Source: Corylus avellana
Lineage: Eukaryota > Streptophyta > Magnoliopsida > Fagales > Betulaceae
Assembly (NCBI RefSeq): GCF_901000735.1
Contig: NC_081542.1
Location: forward strand, 13,167,180-13,231,179
DNA length: 64,000 nt
Reading direction: 5' to 3'
Shown: positions 47,800 to 58,977 of the stretch, piece after piece
Position numbering within the stretch: position 1 is the first letter of the stretch
How the letters are laid out: every line of letters begins with the position of its first letter
Program-made: the position numbers and the translations under genes
The notes under the pieces: model-generated
Told to the model about the DNA's origin: nothing
Seen by the model: the letters and a program-made list of their open reading frames with translations, nothing else
Databases searched by the model: none

Positions 47800-50100
47800 T
47801 ACGTGATTATATTCATTTGTATCATTATTTTGTGCCCTTAAGCACTTCTTTCGAAAGCACATGACTCGTAGATGCAAGGTAATAGTTGATGCTTGATAAT
47901 ATTTTTACATGGAAGTATACGGTTTTAGGTTAGGATAAATGCTATAGACTAATTAACATGGCATTAAAAATTATTATTAAATCTAAAATTTAATAGTAAT
48001 TTATTCAAAATTTAGTGATGATTTTTAGTGTTACGTTAGGGAGTGTGTATTTGAAAGTATGAAAACGTAAGTCAATGAGTGTGTAGCATTTCTTGAATGC
48101 CACATTGTTTGGTACGCGGTGTTAAATAGTACAAATTTGGGAGTGAATTGCCAAAAATTGGACTCGAGAACCATATATTATGTAAATGCTTTTATAAAAT
48201 TGGACTCGAGAACCATATATTATGTAAATGCTTTTATAAGCCGTAGATGATAGACTTTGAAATCTCTTTGGATGACCCAACCTTGAACCCACAACCATTT
48301 TGGGTTTGTAGGTGATTGACCATACATATATAACATCGAACAGCACTACTTTTTTTTCTTTTTTATTCAAAGCGGAGGACGAAAAAAAAAAAAAATTATA
48401 AACAAAAGAGATAGAACAACCCTCAAAGAAGTTAAAGAATGTGTCAAATAAAAATAAATGATATAGCTCTTCAAGGTAACTAGGGTCGGCAAAGAAGGCG
48501 TAGACATAGTCTCGTAAATGAAACAATCTACAAGCAACAAATATGACCATCAGTAGTCAGTTGAGAGAAAGGTAATCCTGTAAAAAAGAAAATGTGACAA
48601 GTACAAAATAGTCTCTTCCACAAAGATAAACCGAACACAAATATGGAGACAACAAGAGTGGCGGCAAAAAGCGGAGCAGCCAGTAGAGACGGTGGAGTGG
48701 CGCATGTGGTAGAAATAAAGGCGAAGGAGAGTATATCTGATTTTTAAAATATTCAAATTTACTTTCCTTGGGTGGGGTGTATGGGGACCACTCCTAGTGG
48801 AGAAACGACGATAGATGAAGAGGAACAACAACGGGATACAGAGGAGATGGACCATGTGGGTGGCGGCACAGGCTGAGAAGTAGCCATTTTTGAAGGAAAA
48901 ATAGAGAAAAACAATAAAAAAGAGCCAAAACACCGAAGAAAAATTAGGAGAGACATCACTCAAAGCAGACGAGAAGAGGAGGCAAAGCCCATCCCTCCTC
49001 CCTAGAAACACCACACAAGGTGGAGAGAAACCTCACAAAGGAGGGTGGTTTTCCAAAAATAGTTTTAAGCTTCTCTCGGACAGAGAAGTGTTCAAACATA
49101 GGCAGCACTACTTGGTACTTGGTACTGCAATAGATGGGATGCTACTAAGAATGCATCTAACGCTTGAGTTAACTCACTCCATAGTGTAATGCTGAACTCT
49201 CCATAGTGTAACTCTCCATAGTGTAATGCTGAATAGTGAATACCATGTCATTATTTTACTATGCTAATAACGAACTATCAAATTTGTGAACTCACCATTG
49301 ATTGTTTTTTTCTTTTAACAAGAGTGGATATATCATATGGGTGAATTTGCAATGTCATGCCAGCATATGTATGGACCTATAAGCTGGATTAAAATGTATT
49401 AATACTATGTATGGACATAATATTAAGTTACTAAATATTAATAGATGAGTAAAGCCGTCAAAAAAGGAGCTACTATTCGGTCAGTGTTGATAGAGTGGAC
49501 CGCTGTAAACGTCAGCCGCAAAACGTGCTATTTTGTTACGATCTTAAGAGTGAGTTCTATCAACATATGTCAAAGCCATAAGCTTATGCAATTATTCAGA
49601 GACAGTACAAACTTAAGCGTAAATTGATTTTAAGCATATTTTGCGCAGTTTGGAGAAGTTCATATAATCCATAATTTCTGAGGTAGCTTTCTCCATAATC
49701 TTCTATCAAACGCTTATCCTATCCATACTGAAAATTAACGATCAGATATTTTGTTGCCCTAGAATGCACAACTTACAGATCAAATATCATTATCTATCAG
49801 AACAAACTCTAGCACCCAGACTCTGTTATTTTGGTGTACATGCTTCACAAGAATGCATCTAATGTCTCACAAGAAACCCTTCAAATAGAAAGAAAGGTAC
49901 TTGGCTGCTCGCCAAACCTACAATGTTTTCATACATGAAAACATCGACATGAAGGAAAAAGAAAAAGAACTTAGGAGAAAGCACCTCATGTGAAGTGATT
50001 ATCAATCTGAACAATACTTGCATCAGAATTCTGTTTACACCATCAGAGATACATAAGAATGAACAGTAATATCCTTATGGAAACTGTTGCTTCAACTTCA
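47800..50100. other. intergenic interval with a 42-bp tandem duplication
   Basis: After the DarP 3' UTR, about 47930-48050 is MITE-like AT-rich DNA. At 48158-48241 a 42-base unit containing ttggactcgagaaccatata is repeated twice perfectly. Minus-strand frames at 48122-48550 and 48550-49014 are long but rich in Phe, Ser and Leu with no domain, and I do not call them genes. Confidence 0.5.
48158..48241 (+). repeat. perfect 42-bp tandem duplication
   Basis: Two adjacent copies of a unit beginning ttggactcgagaaccatata with no visible differences, suggesting a recent event. Confidence 0.9.
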
Positions 50101-50271
50101 TACATTTAAGAGACAGATTTCATTTTGCACCAACTAAAGAAGAAAAGGAAGAAAAAAAAAATCCCAACCTATATCAGACTCACAGAAACATAATAAATGG
50201 AGGAAAATATAGCAGAATGGGAAGTGGTATATATTTATAAGAATGAAAAACAAGAAACTATAAAAGTTGTA

Positions 50272-51720
50272 TCAAGCTTTAGCAGGCTCATCATCATCTT
50301 CAGTATCCCAACTCAAGTCTTCCTCCTCTTCATCTGCAGCACTGAGCCGCTTCCGCACCTCAGCTCTGTTGGGGCTCCCACCCTCCTGACTCGCCTTCTT
50401 TTCATCAATGCTGCTAAGATCCTCAATCTCATCCCACCCGAGGTCATCCTCCTCAGGCATCGATGGCTGAGTTGAAACCACTGAAAAGTCACTACCTTTA
50501 CAAGACTCACCCGAGTCAGCCGCCTTCCCTTCGGAACCCAGCTTCTCATCAGATTTAGATACCAAATCTTTATTCACCTCAGCATCCCCTTTGGAACCCA
50601 TTTTCTCATCAGACTCCTTATCACCACTCGATTCCCCAACACTTCCCTTCCGTCCCTCCTCCATATTATAACTCTCTTCTCCCATTCCACCTTCCAATTC
50701 CTTAACAGAACTCTCCTCCTCCACAATTTTCTCACGATCTTTGCCACCCAACTCCCTATTCTCTCCAGCTTTCAAACCTACATTGCCCTCTCCAATCGCA
50801 TTGCCCATCTCTTCCACAGGCAAACTCTTCTTCCCAACCTCAACACCCGACTCCCCCCCATCCTTTGCAATTTCCGCCTTCAACACCACATCCCTCTCCT
50901 CCTCCTCCTCCTCTTCCTCCTCCTCAGCATCATCATCATCAACATCCCAACTCAACTCCTCCTCCTCCTCCCTCGAAATCGCGCGCTTCACAAGATTACT
51001 CCTCACATCCTGAGCTTGCTTGAGCTTATAAACCCTATAGAAATACCTACACCAAAATGTCTCATTGTCCACGCTATTGGGAACAACCCTTTTGTACACA
51101 CTCACCAGAGCCCCATTTTCTTCAAGCAAACCCTCAATTTCCTCACCCTTCTCTTCCAAATCAAACCCTGATTTCCACCTATTGTAATCATCCAAATCCT
51201 CAGGTTCCTCACAGTAGGTACCCTCCTCACCCTGAATCGCACGAAGCTGAGCCTCAAACCTACTATACGGTTTCGAATTCAAGCTCTGTTGGGTACTATA
51301 ATTACTCGAGTTGTTATCGGAATCGGATTCGAGATCAACGGATAGAATAGCGTCCTTACCTTGGGAGATGATCTCGGCCGTCCCCTTCAGCACGGTGCTC
51401 CCCAACTCGTCAATGACTTGGCCGACATTCTCCAAGGACCCGTGTGCCACCTCGATCTCCTTCTTCAGACCCGACCCGAATTCTCTGAGGTCTCGACGGT
51501 ACGTCTCGATGACGGACTCGGACTTGGTCGTTAGGGTTTTGACCAGACCCCCGAAGCTCCACCCACCACCTACAACGGTGGGCGAACTTGGGTTCGGGTT
51601 CGGTGGGGAATTCGGATCTGGGTCGCCTTGTTGTTGGTTCTTCTGGGGAGATTCGGACTCGGATCCGGGTCTCGGAGGATCTGGTGGGTCGTCGGAGAAC
51701 ACGGATTTGAAGAAATCCAT
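50272..51720 (-). CDS. BSD-domain protein
   Basis: An intronless 482-residue protein. The N-terminus (MDFFKSVFSDDPPDPPRPGS) and a Pro-rich linker precede GGWSFGGLVKTLTTKSESVI (52-71) and helices resembling plant BSD-domain proteins. The BSD domain is about 178-236 (YNRWKSGFDLEEKGEE ... ETFWCRYFYRVYKLKQ), with the signature Phe-Trp at 222-223. A Glu run (about 254-275) and a long acidic, Lys/Ser-rich region follow. Three similar acidic Trp motifs occur: EEELSWDVDDDD, EEDDLGWDEIEDLS and, at the C-terminus, EEEDLSWDTEDDDEP. BSD domains occur in TFIIH p62, synapse-associated SYAP1 and DOS2 proteins; the plant group has no settled function, so none is assigned. The start is the first Met of a frame whose N-terminus is itself conserved-looking. 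Confidence 0.9.
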   Translation of the reverse strand: MDFFKSVFSDDPPDPPRPGSESESPQKNQQQGDPDPNSPPNPNPSSPTVVGGGWSFGGLVKTLTTKSESVIETYRRDLREFGSGLKKEIEVAHGSLENVGQVIDELGSTVLKGTAEIISQGKDAILSVDLESDSDNNSSNYSTQQSLNSKPYSRFEAQLRAIQGEEGTYCEEPEDLDDYNRWKSGFDLEEKGEEIEGLLEENGALVSVYKRVVPNSVDNETFWCRYFYRVYKLKQAQDVRSNLVKRAISREEEEELSWDVDDDDAEEEEEEEEEERDVVLKAEIAKDGGESGVEVGKKSLPVEEMGNAIGEGNVGLKAGENRELGGKDREKIVEEESSVKELEGGMGEESYNMEEGRKGSVGESSGDKESDEKMGSKGDAEVNKDLVSKSDEKLGSEGKAADSGESCKGSDFSVVSTQPSMPEEDDLGWDEIEDLSSIDEKKASQEGGSPNRAEVRKRLSAADEEEEDLSWDTEDDDEPAKA

Positions 51721-51956
51721 TGAGGGCCTTCTGAGAAGCAGAGAGAGAGCTGTAGATCACTCTTATCGGAGAACGCGAAATCAGCGTTGTGGTTTGGGAT
51801 TATACAGAGTGTCCGTGGGAGGCTGGGTTCTGCTACAATGCGCAGTTGTGCGTAGTGCGCACCGGGAGGTTGGGGGGCAGTTTTCGGACGGGATGATGTT
51901 GAACCGGACCGATTTAGATTCAGACCGGGTCCATGAATTCTATCTTATGAAGGAGT

Positions 51957-52111
51957 GAGTAATATTTTTTATATATCCTTCTAGAATTCTCTTGATTTTA
52001 AAATTATTATTAAATTTGAGATGATTATTATTAAATTTTAATTTATTGGTAATTTTTAATGTCACATCACATTTAAAAAGACTGTAATTAATCTGCCTTA
52101 TATCATTACTC
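51957..52111. mobile_element. MITE of the gagtaatgatata family, copy 1
   Basis: The left end gagtaatattttttatata is inverted relative to the right end (complement gagtaatgatataaggcaga), with the shared interior taaaattattattaaatttg. Two more copies lie at 63092 and 63275. It begins about 240 bases upstream of the BSD gene's start codon. Confidence 0.7.
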
Positions 52112-53715
52112 ATTTCACTCTGTTGTGTATTGAAGTACAAACAGAATAAGTTAAAAATGGAAAATATATTTTAGTCTTTTAACTATCACTTATTTTGCAA
52201 CTGATATTGATATCCCACATATTATTATTGCTTGTCAAATTAAATATTTTTGTATTTTTCTTTCTAAAATACCTTTAAAGTTATTAAAAAAATAAAATTA
52301 AAAAATTTATAAAAATAACCACTTGAAAAGAAAAAAAAAAAATTGAAAAAAGTTATGGGGGTTAACATGAAATGAAAATGTCCATTCCTTTTGGTGTTTT
52401 CAATTTTTTCTTTTTTTGGGTTTAATTTTTTAAAACCTTAATTATTATTATTATTATTTTTCAAATTGTTATTTTTTAATAACTTTAAAGGTATTTTGGA
52501 GAGAAAAATGCAAGAGTGACTAATTTGACATGTTGTGGTAGTATGAGATGACCTATTGTCATTAAAGTTTGGAGGTATAAGTACAAAATGAGTAATAATT
52601 CAATAAACTAAAATGTATTTTCCATAAGTTAAAGTAATTCACTGCAGTCCACAAGCAAAAAATGACAAGATCAAGGTAAAGTAGGGTGGTAATTCTAGTT
52701 CATGTGTTAGGTTCAGGTTATGTCGATACATGAATATAATATTATATTAGTTAACTTTAATGTGATCAATATATTTAAATAGGTTAGACCCCTCATCCTA
52801 ACCTACTAATTTTGTGTCAGGTTTGTATAAAATATTACAAGCCTTTATGTCGTGTATGAAGTTCAAGTCATGTTGAGACATAAGTATAAGACTATATAGA
52901 TAAATCATAATTCTACCTATTTAATTAAACAAGAAAGACTTCTCAACTTTAACTTATTAATTTCATATCAAATTCACAAGTCATGTCAAAAATTCTCAGC
53001 CCGAAATGCATTGGACCAATAGTACTTGCTACATTGGTGTTTGGTATATGCTGATATGCACGAGGAAGTTGGTTTAACTCTTTGATCAAGGTGAAGAAAT
53101 GGATCGGGATAGAATTATATAGAAATGCAATGCGATTAACATGAACCTTTCAATTAAGAGTATAAGAGCATTCACAATTAGCTCATCAAATGAAAATTAA
53201 ATTTGAGTAAAATTTACTTTATCAAATTTAGAGACACTTTTAAAAGGAATTAAACATCAAATTTCCTATACTTTTCTCTACTCTAGTTAAATATTATTTT
53301 GTTTATTAATTTTAAATCAACCAAGAGAAATGGGAATAAAAAATACGCTTAAAAAATTATATAACTTTAACTTTTTGGCTTTTAAAATATAAAAGCATGT
53401 ATGAAAATAGTTAAATATAGAGTAAAGAAATGAGTTTATTAAGTAAGTGTTTTCATGAGTTTCGTTAGATTTTCATAAAAAAATCAAAGATAAAAAGCTC
53501 ATTATAAATGCTCTAACACAATGATCATAGGCGTCTAATGCTTTAAGGGAGGATTGAAGTTAAAGCATCCCATTTCTATGTAGACCCAAATGCTAGCTGT
53601 ATGTCTCAATGCTAAAATATGTTTGTTTCATGATTGCTTTATAAAAGATAAAATCAAAGGTTATGCATGTTTGTGAGGAGTGTTTTGTATTTTTTTTCTT
53701 AAATGTGTATTGATG
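52112..53715. other. gene-free AT-rich interval
   Basis: No ORF or structured element that I can support. Confidence 0.4.
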
Positions 53716-53718
53716 TGA

Positions 53719-53877
53719 GGGCTGGTAAAATAGGTAATTGGCACATACCTGTTTATTTTACGCATGCTTTTTTATAATAAGATTTTAGATTAGATATATG
53801 AATTATCTAAAATCTTATTATAAAAAAACATGCATAGGATAAACATGTACCTACGAGGTACCTATTTTGCCAGCCTT
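53719..53877. mobile_element. near-perfect hairpin MITE
   Basis: About 157 bases fold almost completely on themselves: ggctggtaaaataggta at the left pairs with tacctattttgccagcc at the right, and the centre has ataataagattttagat paired with atctaaaatcttattat. The flanking bases do not give a convincing duplication. Confidence 0.8.
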
Positions 53878-54010
53878 AGATATGATATAAATGTGTTTTT
53901 AAAAGTATGTTTTATAAGGATTCATATTTGAGAAAATATTTTCTATAGAGCATATTTTTCTTTTTTTTAAGGAACCCAAACAATTGCATGTAGAGTCTTG
54001 TAAAAAATTG

Positions 54011-54390
54011 GGGAAACTCACTAAACTCTCTTTAAACTTTCATGTGTTTTGAAAATATTCCTCGAAATTCAAAAACCCTCAATTAAGGGCATCGAACTTT
54101 CAATTTCTTTCATTTCGTTAAATTTTGTCAAAATTCACAAAATACCAATATTTTTAAAATGAAAAAATTTAAAGAGTTAGTCGTTTATTTTAGTTTTTAT
54201 AAAAAAATATCTTTGCAATATTTTTGCAACATCTTTACAATTTTCTTTTTATTAAAAATGGATATTTTGGCAAAATTTAACGGCTAACATAATGGGGTAA
54301 TTGAAATAAATTGAAAGTTCAAAATCCTTAATCAAGAGTTTTTAAACTAAACTAGTGAAAATTTAGAGGTTTTGTGAAGTTTCCTCCAAA
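54011..54390. mobile_element. diverged relative of the 18812 MITE
   Basis: The left end ggggaaactcactaaactct and right end ttttgtgaagtttcctcc are inverted-repeat-like, and the interior shares phrases such as actttcatgtgttttgaaaa and aattgaaagttca with the element at 18812-19193. Confidence 0.5.
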
Positions 54391-55002
54391 AAAAAAATAG
54401 TGGGGTGGTTGTGCCTCCTTCACTTAAGTGGCACACCACCACCCTAATTTGTTTTAATTTTTTAAATAATAAGTTACCTCTTAGCTTTGCAAAGGTTAAT
54501 TACTTATTTTGTTAAAATATTCCTACAATAAGGAAAAATACAACTTTCTAGAAATGGGTTTGTATTTTAATGAGTATTTTATGTTTTTAGTTGTTTGTTA
54601 ATGCATTTATTTTGAGAATAAAAAATAGAAAACAAATAATTGATGCTGTTGCAGAATAAAATGACCACAAGCAAAGTAAAATTCCAGTTTCTCTTTGCCA
54701 TGCATGGTATCAAATGAATTTTCCCTTGATATTCTTGCATCCTGCTTTTGCTTCCTACTGAAGAAGGTGAAAGAGGAAGAAATAATCCCCCTTTGCCCTT
54801 TTCCCTTTGGATTAAAAAAATCCAAAAGAATTCTTCCATGAAATTCACATTCTCCCTTTTTGTTACCTTGCATCCCAAGCATAGAATCACCCATGCAATA
54901 TCCATTTGTTCAAATACCACTCTCTCCCAATGCTTTTAACCATCAACCCAATTTCACTTCTTTTCCCAATTAATTAGCTTTTATTTCTCAGACAACTAAG
55001 CC

Positions 55003-55629
55003 ATGCAGGAGAACAACCACTTCCTATCTCTTGGCATTTGCCACAGGCTCTTCAACTTTGTCAAGAACATCCTCATTGCTCACGGCGGCCTTAAGCGCGT
55101 AACCCTGGGCGGCCATCCGCCGCCTCCTCACGGGTTCACCACCGTGCCGGTCGATGATTCTTTGATGAATGAGGCGGGTGGTTCTATGGAAGACCAACAA
55201 CTCTCCGACAACTTTGGTGATAAAATTCCAATCCAATTCAAGGAGACCGACGAGTCGGACGAGTCGGAGAGTTGGACTCCAGTTGACGCCCTCGGTTATT
55301 CCGTCCATGTCTCAAAAGAGAATAGTCCAGCCGATAACCCCGGTTCTCAGGCACCCCCATTGATGAGCAGTGAACAAAAGGATCAAGCTGAAGGCAATAT
55401 TATTGGCAAAAGCTCATTAGAAATAGAGGTCATTGCCATGAAAGATGAAGCAGAGGAAGCGAAGAAGAAGCAAAAAGAAGAAGTAGATCAGCCTGAAACC
55501 ACACAAATGAAGGCTCCTCCTGTAACTCATGCAAGGCCACGTTTCAGTTCGGTACTGGCTAATATAAATGAAATATCTGAAGCTTTTATTAGGAGTAGGA
55601 AGGAAGCCATGGAAAAAAATAAATTATAG
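55003..55629 (+). CDS. unrecognised intronless acidic protein
   Basis: A 208-residue frame in an otherwise AT-rich region, with GC-richer coding sequence. I do not recognise a named family. The N-terminus has a short amphipathic stretch (GICHRLFNFVKNILIAHGG, residues 11-29), then a Pro-rich turn (GGHPPPPHGF). DKIPIQF occurs at 73-79, followed by an acidic Ser-rich segment (ETDESDESESWTPVD), a Lys/Glu-rich coiled-coil-like stretch (about 145-160) and a C-terminal helix FSSVLANINEISEAFIRSRK (180-199). There is no signal peptide. The first ATG of the frame is used. The protein at 9948 has the same DKIPI-x-F word at residues 74-80, a similar N-terminal amphipathic stretch and also a C-terminal FS-led helix, so the two may be distant members of one plant family; this is inference. 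Confidence 0.72.
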   Translation: MQENNHFLSLGICHRLFNFVKNILIAHGGLKRVTLGGHPPPPHGFTTVPVDDSLMNEAGGSMEDQQLSDNFGDKIPIQFKETDESDESESWTPVDALGYSVHVSKENSPADNPGSQAPPLMSSEQKDQAEGNIIGKSSLEIEVIAMKDEAEEAKKKQKEEVDQPETTQMKAPPVTHARPRFSSVLANINEISEAFIRSRKEAMEKNKL

Positions 55630-55639
55630 CATGGATCCA

Positions 55640-57400
55640 AGAAATTATTCTTAGCCTATTATATATATATATATGGTGGCTCAATGGGTTGTGGGGGAAA
55701 TGTATTTATCCAAATCTATGCTTCTTAATAAATGTTAGGACTTTGGAATAAGATCAGCTCATTGCAAGGAAAATTTTGTCATGATCCTCTTCGAAGGAAC
55801 GATTCACAGTTAAGATTTTATTTTGTTGTATCGAATGGTAAACATTATGTTATTTATATGAACCATGTAGAAGCCACTTATAGATATGTGCTACTATCTC
55901 TCCAAATTATTGTTACCGAATATCCGATTTAAATAAACGAATAAGTGAATTCTAATCCACATAATAATTTAGCAAATAGCAAATGATATCCTTCAAATTG
56001 GAACTCCAACGAAAAATATTTTATATTCCATTGATCGATATAGGAGCTTACTATGTGATTAATTGTAATATCTTTATTGTCAATATTTTTCCAATTTTTT
56101 ATCCTATTTAAATTTATTTGGCACATACTTATCACATGATCACATAAAAAATAAAAAATTACATACATCAGCATATGATAAAGTGACAAGAACAAGAATT
56201 TTAAAATTAATTAAATATCGAAATTAGATTTTTTTTTTTTTTTTGGTAGAGGATATTGTAATTAACCCATTGATTAAATATAAAGTTAAGCAACACATTA
56301 CAACCAACTTCATAGGTTAGATAAACAAAAAAATGTGATTTTTTTTTTCTTGGTCTTGAATCTCTCCGAACTTCAATGGATTACAATTCACGAAAATAAT
56401 GAAAATTTGGCCTCCTCAGTAGCCCCAGCTGGAGAGATTAACATTTCTCACATGGCATTAGTATTGTTGCTGTTGGGATAGAGATCACAAGCACGTCTCG
56501 GGCAGCCGCCCCTTGTAGGTAAGGTCGTTGTCCCTATTACTAGTAATTTAGATAATAAATTATTGAGACCTTGAATCCTTATTGTTCACCCAAAAGAAAT
56601 TTAAATAACACTATCCGAAAACTTATGTTCGTGTTAAAAGAGTTGGTTTGTAAAAAAGTTTCGGAGGATCAACATATAAATTGCTAAAAGAAAAAAGGGA
56701 CGTGGGGGTTCTCAAAAGATATGTAGAATATGTTTCGGCTCGCCAGGTTGTCTCTTGTCTGTTCATAAATTTAATAACCAGTTTGAAAGGTTGGCCTATT
56801 TGAAAATCTCTAGATATTATTTTCAACTCTCCAAATAAGAAAGTAACAAAAAGAAAATAAATATAAGGGGAGATTATAACTCAATGATACACGCACTAAA
56901 CCAATGTGAGAGAGGATCAACCGGGGATTGGAACATCATCATTGATTAAAAAAGAAAAATTCAACAAAAACAACCTCGAACTAATATCTCTCCATGAGTA
57001 TTGCTTCTTAGAAGAATCTCCTGTGCAGTTCATTCAAGGACCCATGACCAAAACACATGCATATATATATATTAACCCTCTCCTTTTTTTCACCCTCATA
57101 GAACAAAAAGAGCTAAAAATTAGCCTTGTCGTGGTAAAAAACTGAGTCCAAATTAGATTACTTCCCACATCTCCCTTTCTATATTTCCTTTTTTCTTGAA
57201 ATTAATCAAGGTTTCTTTTTTTCTTTTTCTTTTTTTTTTTTTAAAAAAAAAAAACTTTTGTCTAAGAAGAAAAAAAAAAATTAAAGAAACTGAGACTTAC
57301 CCATTAATTAATTGATTGCTCTTCTACTTAATCACTCACCATATTTCCATTAATCCCATTGACCCAAAAGCTCCAACTTCACGTATAATTTCCCTTTTTC
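55640..57400. other. intergenic AT-rich interval
   Basis: Contains a TA run just after the preceding gene (about 55660-55675) and poly-A/T tracts. Open frames are short and uninformative. Confidence 0.4.
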
Positions 57401-57423
57401 TTTTCTTTCTCTAGCTCATTAAT

Positions 57424-58470
57424 TCATTCTTCCAAAGAGTGGCTGGATGAACGGTAGAGATCATACGGAGCCCAAAGGTAATCAACGGTACACGGCTTCC
57501 TTGAGTCAAGCCTTAACCATGGTTTCCCTTTCCCGCTCCAATGGAGCAGGCTAATTGGCCCCGGATGCAAGCTCCTGCATTTCCCTTCAAGATTGTCTCC
57601 CCCAAGCCCATGCTGGTTCCACCTATGGTTAACGCCCTTAATATCACCGGCCAAAACCAGCAAAAATGGCGGCAAAGAGCCCAGGTGATAGATTCTCTTC
57701 TGCTTCTGCGTCGTCATCCACCCCTCCATCTTCAACCTATACCCTCCTTCCCTCCATTTGTCCACGTCCACCACCATCACACCCGTGTTGAAATAACAAG
57801 GTTTTCGCCCTTCAAATGTTCGATAAAATGCCGGGTCGGACCAAAACGCGTCGGTGAAGTACTTGGTGAAATTTGCGTGGCAGTATTCCGGGGCAGCCAA
57901 AACTTTGTTCTTCAAGTTCACCTCCCAGAGCTTCCCAATGTCGTCGACAACGACAAGATCGGAGTCCAGGTAGATTACGCGTTTCACGCCGACCGGGATG
58001 AGGTCGGCGAGATATATGCGCGCGTAGTTCAACGGTTGGTCTAATGCTTGCCGGATTGATTTCGAAATTTTGCCGCGTACCCTGTTGGAATCGAAGCGGT
58101 AGACGTTGAAATTGAGGTAAGGGAAGGTGGATTTAATGCTGGATAAGACGTCCGGCTGGAACCGCGACCATAGAAAATGGAACTCGACGTTTTCCGGGCA
58201 GGTTGAATGTTGCAGGATGGAAAGCACGGCAGCCATTGTTCCTCTAAGATAGTTGGAATCCAATGTCATGGAAACGTGGATTTTGTCCTGGCGGCAGGCG
58301 TCGCCGTTGCGGAATGCGGGGGCTTCGCGGAAGACAGGGACATCCGGGGATGGCTTTCGGATAATGCCGAGGCGGATGGGGGTGGCGGAGCAGAGGAGGA
58401 GGAGGAGCAGAGACAGGAGGCCTATGAGGACTGATGGAATAGTGGGGCTCCAAAAGGCCATCCTGCTCAC
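57424..58470 (-). CDS. GATL-type glycosyltransferase (GT8)
   Basis: An intronless 348-residue protein, usual for galacturonosyltransferase-like (GATL) genes. A short N-terminal hydrophobic segment (residues 12-30) serves as signal anchor or signal peptide. The GT8 domain runs from [15 protein letters not shown] (64-78). The metal-binding DxD is D169-S170-D171 in [24 protein letters not shown] carries a possible N-glycan at N200. [13 protein letters not shown] (223-235), [10 protein letters not shown] (284-293) and the C-terminal HWSGKGKPW (310-318) with its ligand His are all present, so it should be active. GATL proteins act in the secretory pathway on pectin or xylan, PARVUS/GATL1 being best known; I cannot assign a member number. 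A second Met at residue 4 (58461) is an alternative start. Antisense frames here are shadows. Confidence 0.94.
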   Translation of the reverse strand: MSRMAFWSPTIPSVLIGLLSLLLLLLCSATPIRLGIIRKPSPDVPVFREAPAFRNGDACRQDKIHVSMTLDSNYLRGTMAAVLSILQHSTCPENVEFHFLWSRFQPDVLSSIKSTFPYLNFNVYRFDSNRVRGKISKSIRQALDQPLNYARIYLADLIPVGVKRVIYLDSDLVVVDDIGKLWEVNLKNKVLAAPEYCHANFTKYFTDAFWSDPAFYRTFEGRKPCYFNTGVMVVDVDKWREGGYRLKMEGWMTTQKQKRIYHLGSLPPFLLVLAGDIKGVNHRWNQHGLGGDNLEGKCRSLHPGPISLLHWSGKGKPWLRLDSRKPCTVDYLWAPYDLYRSSSHSLEE

Positions 58471-58977
58471 CGTGGCAGGAAAGGTGGTGTTGTATATAAT
58501 TAGGGAAGAATAGTAGGGGGAGGAGGAGGAGGGGGCAAAGCGGTGGTTGTGGGAGTGGCAGCCATTGTTAGGCTGGGTTAAGAGAAGGTTTAGGGAGAGG
58601 TTAGAAATGATTTGTTTTTATTTGATGAAAAAAAACAAAGGGAAGGAGGGAGGGAGGTTGGTGGGATTGTGAGGAAGAGAAGAATCCTCGGAAAGGGACT
58701 TTTGTAATAAGGGATGATTGATCCATGTTCCAAAATCATGGGGCCAATTACCCTATTTTTTTATTTTTGGTGGAATGGAATTTGGATGAAATCCAATTTT
58801 ATTTTTATGGCTTATGGGAAGAAAAAAAAAATTAACATTTTATTAGATTGTTTTACTATTTTAACCATGTTTTATATATATACTTTTGATCTCCTTAAAA
58901 GGTGGGGAACTCAGTTTTTTACTTTTAGGTGTATATTTGTTTGAATATAAAGATGTTTTTTTTTTTTTAATATATAT

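Noticed and set aside
48550..49014. 154-codon minus-strand frame
   Set aside because: Phe/Ser/Leu-rich with no domain; overlaps another frame on the same strand, as expected by chance in this composition.
51311..51958. 215-codon plus-strand frame opposite the BSD gene
   Set aside because: Antisense shadow of the Ser/Asp-rich N-terminal half; the minus-strand protein has a clear BSD domain.
57541..58044. Long plus-strand frame opposite the GATL gene
   Set aside because: Exact antisense of a well-supported glycosyltransferase, with no domain of its own.
58491..58500. TATA-like attatataca (minus strand) as the GATL promoter
   Set aside because: Only about 25 bases upstream of the first ATG, which would place the transcription start inside the coding region.
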